Shown here one piece after another: positions 15,904-23,681 of a DNA stretch of 64,000 bases (its first letter is position 1; the number at the start of each line of letters is the position of its first letter). The stretch comes from Microbacterium sp. A20 (GTDB taxonomy: Bacteria > Actinomycetota > Actinomycetes > Actinomycetales > Microbacteriaceae), in contig NZ_SSDF01000071.1 in assembly GCF_004794515.1 (NCBI RefSeq), positions 62,001 through 126,000 of the forward strand. The letters run 5' to 3'. Made by a program: the position numbers and the translations under genes. The notes under the pieces are model-generated. The model searched no databases and had not been told where the DNA came from. It saw only the letters and a program-made list of their open reading frames with translations.

Positions 15904-16770
15904 TCAGTCGATTCTGTGGTCGGTGACGGCGTTGTAGGTGCGCTGCAGGTTGTCGGCGATGGTGTCGTAATCGGCCTGCGCGATGCGGGTGAAGAGGAAG
16001 TCGAGCACCGCGAGCTGCGCGATCCGACTCGCCATCGCGCCGGATCGGAAGGTCGACTCGGAGACGGCGGTGACGAGGACCAGCGAGCAGACCCGCGCGA
16101 GCGGGGACCGGGGGTTGTTGGTGATGGCGATGGTCGTCGCCCCGGCGCGGGCGGCGACTTCGGCCGATTGGACGATCTCGAGGGTGCGACCGGAGTGCGA
16201 GATCGCGATCGCGACATCCCGCTCGTCGAGGAGTGCGGCACCGGTGAGTGCGAGGTGGAGATCGGTCCGCGCCTGGGCCACGAGACCCGCACGGTGCAGC
16301 TTCTGCTCCAGGTCCTGTGCGGCGAGGCCGCTGGACGCCGCACCGTAGATGTCGATGCGCCGGGCGGCGCGCACCGCCTCGACGCAGCGCTCGAGTTCGT
16401 CGATGTCGATCTGCCGCGCGGTGCGCTCGATGGCCGACGCCTCGGCGAACGCGATCTTGCGCACGGTGGTGAGTGCGTCGTCGTGTCGGCTGACGTCGCT
16501 CTCCGACACCTGGAACCGCTCACGATCCGAGGCGCTGCGGTCGAGTTCGGTGGCGAGAGCGAGGCGCAGATCCGGGTATCCGGAGAACCCGAGACTCTGG
16601 GTGAAGCGGGCGATGCTGGCGACCGATGTGCCGCAGGCCGCGGCGAGGTGGGTGATCGAGTTGTCGACCACACTCTGCGGATCGGCGAGCACGTGCGTGG
16701 CGATGCGGCGCTCTGTGGGCGTGAGCGCGGAGAGGCGCTGATGGATGGCGGTCATCGCACTGGTGGACAC
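15904..16770 (-). CDS. MurR/RpiR-family regulator
   Basis: A 288-residue regulator. Residues 1-80 are the RpiR helix-turn-helix (QRLSALTPTERRIATHVLADPQSV, then SVASIARFTQSLGFSGYPDLRLAL). Residues about 125-255 are an SIS sugar-phosphate domain (RRIDIYGAASSGLAAQDLEQKLHRAG, AIAISHSGRTLEIVQ, ITNNPRSPLA). The start is taken at GTG 16770; ATG 16755 is possible. Placed between a NamZ gene and an ABC importer, it most likely senses MurNAc-6-phosphate as MurR does in E. coli and B. subtilis. That effector is inference. Confidence 0.88.
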   Translation of the reverse strand: MSTSAMTAIHQRLSALTPTERRIATHVLADPQSVVDNSITHLAAACGTSVASIARFTQSLGFSGYPDLRLALATELDRSASDRERFQVSESDVSRHDDALTTVRKIAFAEASAIERTARQIDIDELERCVEAVRAARRIDIYGAASSGLAAQDLEQKLHRAGLVAQARTDLHLALTGAALLDERDVAIAISHSGRTLEIVQSAEVAARAGATTIAITNNPRSPLARVCSLVLVTAVSESTFRSGAMASRIAQLAVLDFLFTRIAQADYDTIADNLQRTYNAVTDHRID

Positions 16771-16919
16771 GGCACCAGGATGGCATGGCCATGTTACGAA
16801 TGGAAGTAATTTTCGGAAAGGGCTTGAGTTTCTGTAACAAATTCTCCAAAGTGGGCGAAGGCTTTCACAGCAGAGATGCCCCGGTCCCGCCGACGGCTCT
16901 CACAATCGAGAGGAACACC
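16771..16919. promoter_or_regulatory. Divergent control region of the muropeptide locus
   Basis: This AT-rich gap separates the RpiR gene from the ABC operon. TTAC and GTAA half-sites (16794-16797 and 16806-16809) form an inverted repeat with 8-bp spacing, and a TTGAGT box at 16823-16828 could be a -35 for the rightward operon. It is the likely RpiR operator, but boundaries are uncertain. Confidence 0.45.
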
Positions 16920-18206
16920 ATGCGATACCGCACCACCCCACTCGCGTTCACCGCAGGTCTCCTGGTCACGGGGCTGGCCGTGGCCGGATGTGCACCCGCG
17001 GCTTCCAGCGGAGAGGCCGGCGGCGAGGACATCACTCTGAAGGTCTGGTCGTGGCAGGCTTCCTCCTCCCCCAAGTGGGAGGCCGTCTTCGACAAGTACG
17101 AGGAATCGCACCCCGGCGTGACCATCGAGTTCGAGGGCTACCAGCCGACCGAGTACAACCAGATCCTCGCCACCGGACTCGAGGGCAGCGACGGCCCCGA
17201 CATCGCCATGCTCCGTGCTTACGGCGGCATCCAAGCGGCGATCCAGTCCGAGCAGATCGTCCCGATCGACGACATCGTCGACGGGCTCGACCAGTTCGAT
17301 CCCACCGTGCTGCGCGCGGCTCAGGGCAAGGAAGACGGCAAGACCTACGGCGTGCCCTTCGCGTACCAGACGATGCAGATGTTCTACAACAAGACGATGT
17401 TCGACGAGATGAAACTGGAGGAGCCGAAGGACTGGGACGAGTTCATCGCACTCCAGGAGAAGCTCCTCGACGAGGGCGTCACCCCGATGGCCCTCGGCGC
17501 CCGTGAGGACTGGGTGCTGCCGATGTTCCACGACATCGTCGGATCGGCGAACTACGGCGGTGCCGACTTCGAGGAGAAGGTGCTCGCCGGCGACGTCGAC
17601 TTCACCGACCCGGCCTACGTCTCGTCGCTCGGGATCGTCAAGGACATGCAGAAGTACCTCGACAAGAACGTCAACGCGATCGCCGTGGCGGATGCCGTGC
17701 TGCAGTTCACGTCGGGCCAGGCCGCGCAGTGGCCCGGTGGCTCGTTCGACCTGCCGACCTTCCAGAACTCGGCGCCCGACACCGAGTGGGGCGTCTACGA
17801 GGTGCCGCCGGCTCCGGGCAGCGCGCTCGACCACGCCGTCACCCCCGGCTACGCCGACGGCAGCTTCGGCATCAACGCGTCGAGCGACCAGCAGGAGGCC
17901 GCGACGGAGCTGCTGAACTGGATGACCACGAAGGAGTTCGGCCAGCTCGTCGCCGACGAGGTCGACCAGTTCTCCGCTCTGCCCGGTGTGAAGTACTCCG
18001 ACCCGCTGATGCAGGAGATGAACGAGCAGTACACCGCCAACCCGGCGCCCTACCTGCTGCTCGTCGACTTCCGCTACGGCGACCCGACCGGCACCGCCGT
18101 GCTCGGCCCGGACATCCAGGCGATGTTCCTCGGCGACAAGACCCCGGAGCAGCTCGGCACCGACCTGCAGACCGGGATCTCCACCTGGTTCACCCCCGCA
18201 TCCTGA
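16920..18206 (+). CDS. Sugar ABC transporter substrate-binding lipoprotein
   Basis: A 428-residue family-1 extracellular solute-binding protein. The signal peptide ends in the lipobox VAGC with lipidated Cys24. The mature part, ITLKVWSWQASSSPKWEAVFDKYEESHPGVTIEFEGYQPTEYNQIL, is typical of the MalE/UgpB class. An AGAGGAA ribosome site precedes ATG 16920. It begins the SBP-permease-permease-hydrolase operon next to NamZ and a MurR-like regulator, so MurNAc, muropeptides or related sugars are the most likely ligands. That ligand is inference from context. Confidence 0.9.
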   Translation: MRYRTTPLAFTAGLLVTGLAVAGCAPAASSGEAGGEDITLKVWSWQASSSPKWEAVFDKYEESHPGVTIEFEGYQPTEYNQILATGLEGSDGPDIAMLRAYGGIQAAIQSEQIVPIDDIVDGLDQFDPTVLRAAQGKEDGKTYGVPFAYQTMQMFYNKTMFDEMKLEEPKDWDEFIALQEKLLDEGVTPMALGAREDWVLPMFHDIVGSANYGGADFEEKVLAGDVDFTDPAYVSSLGIVKDMQKYLDKNVNAIAVADAVLQFTSGQAAQWPGGSFDLPTFQNSAPDTEWGVYEVPPAPGSALDHAVTPGYADGSFGINASSDQQEAATELLNWMTTKEFGQLVADEVDQFSALPGVKYSDPLMQEMNEQYTANPAPYLLLVDFRYGDPTGTAVLGPDIQAMFLGDKTPEQLGTDLQTGISTWFTPAS

Positions 18207-18212
18207 CCCGAC

Positions 18213-18244
18213 CGTGAGGGGCGCCGGTCTCGGCGCCCCTCACG
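18213..18244 (+). terminator. Intra-operon hairpin after the substrate-binding protein gene
   Basis: A perfect 13-bp stem (CGTGAGGGGCGCC with GGCGCCCCTCACG) closes a 6-nt loop between the binding-protein and permease genes. Such hairpins typically cut or protect the mRNA so that binding protein is made in excess over permease. Confidence 0.8.
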
Positions 18245-18260
18245 CAGCGAAAGAGGCATC

Positions 18261-19217
18261 ATGGCCCTGACCCTCCCTCTCCGCCGGGAGAAGACACGGC
18301 GCTCGCGCGCGGGAATCGCCCTGTCGACCCCGACCGCGACGCTGTTCGTCCTCCCCGCCGCGGTGCTGTTCGCCGTGCTCATCCTCTATCCGATGCTCGC
18401 CGCGCTCAGCTACTCGTTCTTCGACTGGCAGGGAACGAAGCAGGGCGGATTCGCCGGCGTCGCGAACTACATCACCCTCCTCACGAAGGAGCCCTACGCC
18501 TCCGAGCTCTGGAACGCGTTCGGACACAACCTCCTGCTCTTCGCGGGTGCACTCGTCTTCCAGAACTCGCTCGGCCTCGGCATCGCGACGCTGCTGCACC
18601 GCCGCAAGCGCACCAAGCGGTTCTTCCAGACGATCTTCGCGCTCCCCTACCTCGTGAGCCCGATGGTCATCGGCTACCTGTGGTCGCTCATGCTCTCCCC
18701 GCTGTTCGGTCCGGTCAATGCGATCCTCCGCGGTGTCGGGCTCGAGAGCCTCGCGCTCCCGTGGCTCGGTGATCCGCAGCTCGCGATCTGGGTGATCGTG
18801 CTCGTGAGTGCCTGGCAGTGGATCGGCTTCCCGATCCTGCTCTACGGCGCAGCGCTCGGCGGCATCCCCGAGGAGATCGAAGAAGCCGCCGCCCTCGACG
18901 GCGCCACCGCGGGCAAGCGCTTCCGATACATCACCCTCCCGATGCTCACGCCCACGATCGGCATCATCACCGTGCTCACGTTCATCGGCAGCATGGAGGC
19001 CATGGCGATCCCGTTCGCGCTCGCGGGCTCGAACGGCGCCCCGGCCGGATCGACCGACGTGATGATGCTGCTCTTCTACCGCACCGCGTTCGAGTCGGGG
19101 AACCCGAACTCGATCGGCGTCTCCTCCGCGCTCGCGACCGTCCTGTTCATCTTCATCATGGTGATCTCGGTCGTGATCACCTCCACGATGCGTCGCGCCG
19201 AACGAAAGCTGTTCTGA
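18261..19217 (+). CDS. Sugar ABC transporter permease (MalF type)
   Basis: A 318-residue inner-membrane permease with six helices expected from about residue 28 to 310. The EAA cytoplasmic loop that contacts the ATPase reads EEIEEAAALDGATAGKRFRYITLPML near residues 210-235. The FVLPAAVLFAVLILYPMLAALSYSFFDW opening is typical. It lies 54 bp after the binding-protein gene, behind a hairpin, and its stop overlaps the next start by one base (TGATG). No ATPase gene is in the operon. Confidence 0.93.
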   Translation: MALTLPLRREKTRRSRAGIALSTPTATLFVLPAAVLFAVLILYPMLAALSYSFFDWQGTKQGGFAGVANYITLLTKEPYASELWNAFGHNLLLFAGALVFQNSLGLGIATLLHRRKRTKRFFQTIFALPYLVSPMVIGYLWSLMLSPLFGPVNAILRGVGLESLALPWLGDPQLAIWVIVLVSAWQWIGFPILLYGAALGGIPEEIEEAAALDGATAGKRFRYITLPMLTPTIGIITVLTFIGSMEAMAIPFALAGSNGAPAGSTDVMMLLFYRTAFESGNPNSIGVSSALATVLFIFIMVISVVITSTMRRAERKLF

Positions 19218-20134
19218 TGAGCACCGCCACCGAACCCCGCACCGAGCCGACGACCGAGGCGATCGTCTCGGGCCGCCCCTCCGCACCGCGTCGCCGCACG
19301 AGCCGCACCTCGGACACTCCGTTCATCGGGCGACTGTTCGCGAACATCTTCCTCTGGGGCTACGCTCTCATCGCGATCGGCCCTCTGCTGCTCATGCTCA
19401 ACAACTCGCTGCGCACCCAGCAGCAGATCGCGACCGAGCCGCTGGGCCTCCCGGTGCCGCCGACGTTCACGAGCTTCCAGAGCGCGTGGATCACGGCATC
19501 CTTCGACACGTACTTCCTCAACTCGATCACGGTCACGGTCGGGTCGGTCATCGTCACGACGGTCGTGTCCGTGCTCGCGGCGTACGCGTTCGCCCGGGCC
19601 AGGGCGAAGTTCTTCCGGGGCATCGAGGCGGTGTTCCTCTCCGGTCTCATGCTGCCCGTGCACCTGGCGATTCTGCCGCTGTTCTACCTGCTCGATTCGT
19701 TGAAGATGACCAGCAACGTGTTCAGCCTGATCCTCGTCTACGGCGCGCTGGGCATCCCGTTCACGACCTTTGTGCTGACGGTGTTCTTCCGTGCGCTGCC
19801 GATCGAGCTCGAGGAAGCGGCCCGCATCGACGGCGCCGGTCCGTTCCGCACCTTCATCCAGATCCTGTTGCCGCTCGTGCGACCCGCCCTCGCGACCGTG
19901 ATCGTCTTCCGCTTCGTGCCGGTGTGGAACGACTTCTTCTACCCGCTGATCCTCCTGCGCGACCGCGACTCCTACACGCTGCCCGTCGGCCTGACCCGCT
20001 TCTTCGGCGAATACTCCACCGACTGGCCGCAGCTGTTCGCCGGGCTCACGATCGCGACGATCCCTCTGATCGTGCTGTTCCTGCTCGCGACCAAGCAGAT
20101 CATCAACGGGCTCACCTCCGGGATGAGTAAGTGA
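19217..20134 (+). CDS. Sugar ABC transporter permease (MalG type)
   Basis: A 305-residue permease. A charged N-terminal tail of about 35 residues precedes the first helix. The EAA loop is IELEEAARIDGAGPFRTFIQILLPLVRPAL, and the SITVTVGSVIVTTVVSVLAAYAFAR and WNDFFYPLILL segments are characteristic. ATG 19217 shares a base with the previous stop. It pairs with the MalF-type permease to form the channel. The shared ATPase must come from elsewhere, as with MsiK in streptomycetes. Confidence 0.93.
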   Translation: MSTATEPRTEPTTEAIVSGRPSAPRRRTSRTSDTPFIGRLFANIFLWGYALIAIGPLLLMLNNSLRTQQQIATEPLGLPVPPTFTSFQSAWITASFDTYFLNSITVTVGSVIVTTVVSVLAAYAFARARAKFFRGIEAVFLSGLMLPVHLAILPLFYLLDSLKMTSNVFSLILVYGALGIPFTTFVLTVFFRALPIELEEAARIDGAGPFRTFIQILLPLVRPALATVIVFRFVPVWNDFFYPLILLRDRDSYTLPVGLTRFFGEYSTDWPQLFAGLTIATIPLIVLFLLATKQIINGLTSGMSK

Positions 20135-20141
20135 GGCGCCC

Positions 20142-21122
20142 GTGGTGAACGGGGCGCCGGGCTCGGCGTGGGCCTCGCTTCGGAGCACGCATCGAGGGGA
20201 GGCCGAGGAGCTGAGGCTGCTGGGCACAACCGCGGAAGACGATCCCGAGCCGCTCGGCGCAGAGCACCTGTTCGACCTGGCCTCGCTCACGAAGATCTTC
20301 ACGACCGTAGCCGCGCTGCGCCTGGCGGATGCCGGGATACTCGATCTGGATGAGCCGGTCGCGTCCGTGCTCCCGGTCGGCAGGGGCGCAAGTGCCGCGC
20401 TCATCACGCCACGGCACCTGCTCACGCACACGTCCGGTCTTCCGGCCGAAGGCGGCGCGTGGCGCTCGGGACTCGTGGGAGACGAGCTGCGTTCGACGGT
20501 GCTGCGCAGCGAGCTGCGCGCGGATCCCGGTGCGGTCCACCTCTACTCGGACGTCGGATTCATCGCAGTCGGCGAGCTGGTCGAGCGGGTCTCGGGTGAC
20601 TCTCTCCCAGCCCTCGTGGCGGACGCGACCGCGGCCATGGGTGCCGTGAACCTCACCTGGAACCCTTCGGCGATCCGCGCGGTGGCGACCGAGGTGCAGC
20701 CGCATCGAGGCCTCGTGCGCGGCGAGGTCCACGACGAATTGGCACACGCGCTTGGTCGCCCCGCTGGCCATGCCGGACTCTTCGGGACAGTGCACGATGT
20801 CGCTGCCCTCGCCCGCACGATTCGCGATGGGGGCCAGGGGGCTCATAAGCGTGTCCTCTCTGCGGACAGCGTGCGGCTCATGGTGACACCGGTCGTCGAC
20901 GCGGCGGCGGGCTACGGCCAAGCGTTCGGTCTGCGAGTGCGGGATAGAACGTGGATGGGCGATGTTCTTGCCGTCGGCCACACCGGGTTCACCGGCACCG
21001 CCTTCGCCGTCGAGCTCGATTCCAAGGGCTGGGGCGTACTGCTGACCAATCGGGTGCATCCCTCGCGGGAGGGCGCCGACGTGAACGCCGCGCGCCGAGA
21101 CTTCTTCCGATCGATCGGCTGA
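20142..21122 (+). CDS. Beta-lactamase-fold serine hydrolase, AmiE-like
   Basis: A 326-residue serine hydrolase of the beta-lactamase/penicillin-binding fold. The catalytic SxxK is SLTK at residues 48-51, the second motif is YSD at 135-137, and GHTGFTG near residue 278 stands for KTG. No signal peptide is visible. It is last in the NamZ-MurR-ABC locus, starting 7 bp after the permease. B. subtilis AmiE (YbbE), which splits MurNAc from the peptide, has this fold and lies in the equivalent ybb/mur cluster, so an N-acetylmuramoyl-L-alanine amidase role is likely but unproven. Confidence 0.82.
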   Translation: MVNGAPGSAWASLRSTHRGEAEELRLLGTTAEDDPEPLGAEHLFDLASLTKIFTTVAALRLADAGILDLDEPVASVLPVGRGASAALITPRHLLTHTSGLPAEGGAWRSGLVGDELRSTVLRSELRADPGAVHLYSDVGFIAVGELVERVSGDSLPALVADATAAMGAVNLTWNPSAIRAVATEVQPHRGLVRGEVHDELAHALGRPAGHAGLFGTVHDVAALARTIRDGGQGAHKRVLSADSVRLMVTPVVDAAAGYGQAFGLRVRDRTWMGDVLAVGHTGFTGTAFAVELDSKGWGVLLTNRVHPSREGADVNAARRDFFRSIG

Positions 21123-21181
21123 GGCGACCGCCTGCCCGAGCCGCCAAAAGCTAGCCATCCGACCTCGCGGTGCACGGCGGA

Positions 21182-21904
21182 TCAGACGACCTCGACCCGG
21201 GCTGCCAACAGGTCGTGAAGGTGTCCCGCGGCCCCGAGGAGCGCGACGCTTCGACCCGCGAGGTCGGCCAACCGCGCCGTGAGGATGCGTTGCACCTCCT
21301 CGGTGCGGCCGTGCGCGCGCACCTGGTCGAGGATCCGTGAGATGGCGGGGATCCCGTAGCCTCCTGAGCGAAGGGCGGCAGCGACCCGCGCCTCCGTGAT
21401 CGCCGCCGAACCATACGACCGCGACGACGCCGTACCCCGCCTCGGATGCACCAGACCTTCGCTCTCCCAGTGCCGCAGCGCAGACGGGCGGATGCCGAGA
21501 GCCTGTGCGAGTTCGCCGATGCTCATCGCATCCGCGTCGTCGAAGTCATCGTCAGCCTCGGCCACCGCGACGTCGAGCCCACGCAACGCCTCACGCACCC
21601 GCGAGCGCTCGCGGGCAAGATCCGCGTGGAGATCGTCGATCCACTCGGCTGCCTGCTCCACCGAACCGTCGATCAGGGTGGGCATCATCCGCCGGGCGGG
21701 CACCGGCCCGATGGCGGCAGCCATCGCCCGATACGCACGCACGGCGACCTCGTGCCGCGCCCCGTAGCGCCGATACCCGTTCGATCCGCGAGCGGCGGGC
21801 GGGATGACCCCGAGCCGCTCGAGGTCGCGCACCTGCTGCGTCGAGTACCCCACGCGTCGGCCGAGCGCGACCGTGGTCATGACCTGCTCTGGAGGGTTTG
21901 CCAT
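21182..21904 (-). CDS. MerR-family regulator with two helix-turn-helix domains
   Basis: A 240-residue regulator with two MerR-type DNA-binding domains in one chain. The first is TTVALGRRVGYSTQQVRDLERLGVIPPAARGSNGYRRYGARHEVAVRAY; the second is MSIGELAQALGIRPSALRHWESEGLVHPRRGTASSRSYGSAAITEARVAAALRSGGYGI. No effector domain or metal-binding cysteine is evident. I choose ATG 21904, behind GCGGGAA, over a longer frame to 21937 that has no ribosome site. It diverges from the DUF6194 gene and is convergent with the AmiE-like gene. The target is unknown. Confidence 0.85.
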   Translation of the reverse strand: MANPPEQVMTTVALGRRVGYSTQQVRDLERLGVIPPAARGSNGYRRYGARHEVAVRAYRAMAAAIGPVPARRMMPTLIDGSVEQAAEWIDDLHADLARERSRVREALRGLDVAVAEADDDFDDADAMSIGELAQALGIRPSALRHWESEGLVHPRRGTASSRSYGSAAITEARVAAALRSGGYGIPAISRILDQVRAHGRTEEVQRILTARLADLAGRSVALLGAAGHLHDLLAARVEVV

Positions 21905-21965
21905 GGTGTTCCCGCTTTCTTCGGCATCCGAGTCCACATAAGCACGTGAAGCTCATCATTGAGGG

Positions 21966-22406
21966 ATGGAGATGCAGGAGATCATCGAAACAGTCCGAGG
22001 CTTCGGCGGCGTCCTCGTCGTCACCCCCGAAGAAGGCAGCGAGTTCCCGGCGCTGTCCTGGGGAGACGCCTACTTCTACTACGCACCCGATGGGCGGATG
22101 CCCGAGCGCACCCAGCCGTACGGAACGATCATCACGAAGAATTATCCCGACGACATCGCGTCCGCGCTGGACACTCCGGGGCGCTTCCGGGTGAACATCC
22201 ATGTCCGGCGGGAGCAGGTGCAGACGCTCATCCCCTCGGATGGCGAGCCGACGGAGACGGACGTGTTCCATCGGCATCCGCTGTACGGCGCGTCCGGGTG
22301 GGTGTGCGTGGTCGACCCGGCGGAGCGGACGTCGGATGCCGTTCTCGCCCTGCTCCGTGAAGCGCACGAGGCCGCCCGGCAGCGTGCCGAACGGCGGGCG
22401 GGGTGA
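21966..22406 (+). CDS. DUF6194 family protein
   Basis: A 146-residue cytoplasmic protein. The pattern EIIETVRGFGGVLVV, LSWGDAYFYYAPDGRMPERTQPYGTIITKNYPDD, RFRVNIHVRRE and HPLYGASGWVCVVDP matches the actinobacterial DUF6194 family as I recall it. Function is unknown; the fold resembles DUF2255-like small proteins. It diverges from the MerR regulator and overlaps the next reading frame closely, with the following ATG three bases after its stop. Confidence 0.75.
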   Translation: MEMQEIIETVRGFGGVLVVTPEEGSEFPALSWGDAYFYYAPDGRMPERTQPYGTIITKNYPDDIASALDTPGRFRVNIHVRREQVQTLIPSDGEPTETDVFHRHPLYGASGWVCVVDPAERTSDAVLALLREAHEAARQRAERRAG

Positions 22407-22408
22407 AC

Positions 22409-22948
22409 ATGACCACCGTGCAGGGCATGACCGAGGCCGACCGGCGGATCGTCGCGGTGTGGGCGGCCGACTGCGCCGAGCGGGTGCTGCCCCTGTTCGA
22501 AGCGGAGGCGCGGGACGATGGCCGTGCACGCGATGCCATCGCGCGAGCGCGAGCCTTCGCTCGGTGTGAGCTCACCGCTGCCGGAGAGATCCGTCGGCGA
22601 TTCGTCGCGGGTAGGGCCGCTCACAGCGCGACCTCACCGGCGGGGGTGGCTGCCGCCCGGTCCGCCGCTCAGGCCGCGGGCGTCGCGCACATGGGCGCCC
22701 ATGCGCTCGGGGCTGCGGCTTACGCGGCGAAGGCCGTGGAGCTGGCGCATCCCTCGGTGCGCGAGGCGCGCGCCGCCGAGGTGCGCTGGCAACTCGCGGC
22801 CCTCTCCCCCGAAGCATCCGCCGCCCTGCGCACACTTCCGCCTCTCGGTGAAGACTCCGCCGGCCCGCTCGGCCCCGGCCTGCTCGCCGCCGGGACGCTG
22901 GGCGAGGTGATCCGCGAGATCCAGCAGCACCTGCGGCTTCTCCCCTGA
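22409..22948 (+). CDS. Putative immunity-like protein (Imm5-type)
   Basis: A 179-residue alanine-rich helical protein. MTEADRRIVAVWAADCAERVLPLFE and the repeated AAHSA, AARSAAQAAGVAHMGAHALGAAAYAAKAVEL pattern resemble proteins annotated as putative immunity protein (Imm5-like) in actinobacteria. No polymorphic toxin gene is adjacent, so an immunity role is doubtful. ATG 22409 follows the DUF6194 stop by two bases; GTG 22403 is an alternative start. Confidence 0.6.
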   Translation: MTTVQGMTEADRRIVAVWAADCAERVLPLFEAEARDDGRARDAIARARAFARCELTAAGEIRRRFVAGRAAHSATSPAGVAAARSAAQAAGVAHMGAHALGAAAYAAKAVELAHPSVREARAAEVRWQLAALSPEASAALRTLPPLGEDSAGPLGPGLLAAGTLGEVIREIQQHLRLLP

Positions 22949-22953
22949 ACACT

Positions 22954-22980
22954 TTCGAATCGGCTTCAGCCCCGATTCAG
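22954..22980 (+). promoter_or_regulatory. TTCAG direct repeats before the response regulator gene
   Basis: TTCGA (22954-22958), TTCAG (22965-22969) and TTCAG (22976-22980) are spaced 11 bp apart. The last ends 23 bp before the ATG. The same arrangement and distance occur before the PepSY-like gene at 25244, so this is a probable binding site for the response regulator itself. Confidence 0.6.
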
Positions 22981-23003
22981 CGGCGGACCGGCACACTGGA
23001 GGA

Positions 23004-23681
23004 ATGCGGATCCTGGTGGTGGACGACGAGGTGCGCCTCGCCGAGGGCGTGCGCCGGGGCCTCGAGGCCGAAGGCTTCGCGGTCGACGTCGCGCACAACG
23101 GCGTCGATGGACTCTGGCGGGCGCGCGAGACGCGGTACGACGCGATCGTGCTCGACCTGATGATGCCGGGTATGAGCGGCTGGAAGGTGTGCGAGGCGCT
23201 GCGCGCCGAGGAGAACTGGACTCCCGTGCTGATGCTGACCGCCAAAGACGGCGAGTGGGACCAGGTCGAGGCGCTCGAGACCGGGGCCGACGACTACGTG
23301 ACGAAGCCGTTCTCGTTCGCGATCCTGGTCGCGCGCCTCCGGGCCCTCGTGCGCCGCGGGGCCGTGGCTCGGCCGGCGATCCTGGAGGCCGGCGATCTGC
23401 GGCTCGACCCCGCCGCCCACCGGGTCTGGCGCGGCGACACCCCCGTGACCCTCACCGCGCGGGAGTTCTCGGTGCTCGAGTACCTGATGCGCCATCGCGG
23501 CCAGGTGCTGTCGAAGCGCGCACTCATCGAGGGCGTCTGGGATGACGACTTCGACGGCGACCCCAACATCGTCGAGGTCTACGTCGGGCATCTGCGCCGC
23601 AAGCTCGACAAGCCGTTCGGCCGCGAGGCGATCGAGACCATCCGCGGCGCGGGCTACCGACTGGCGGCCGACGGTGGTTAG
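23004..23681 (+). CDS. OmpR/PhoB-family response regulator
   Basis: A 225-residue response regulator. The receiver has the acidic pair Asp7-Asp8, phosphoacceptor Asp51 in VLDLMMPG, and Lys101 in VTKPFS. The C-terminal winged helix (about 130-220) shows LTAREFSVLEYLMRHRGQVLSKRALIEGVWDD and VEVYVGHLRRKLDKPFGREAIETIRGAGYRL. GGAGGA precedes ATG 23004. It overlaps the histidine kinase gene by 8 bp. TTCAG repeats upstream suggest autoregulation. Confidence 0.95.
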   Translation: MRILVVDDEVRLAEGVRRGLEAEGFAVDVAHNGVDGLWRARETRYDAIVLDLMMPGMSGWKVCEALRAEENWTPVLMLTAKDGEWDQVEALETGADDYVTKPFSFAILVARLRALVRRGAVARPAILEAGDLRLDPAAHRVWRGDTPVTLTAREFSVLEYLMRHRGQVLSKRALIEGVWDDDFDGDPNIVEVYVGHLRRKLDKPFGREAIETIRGAGYRLAADGG

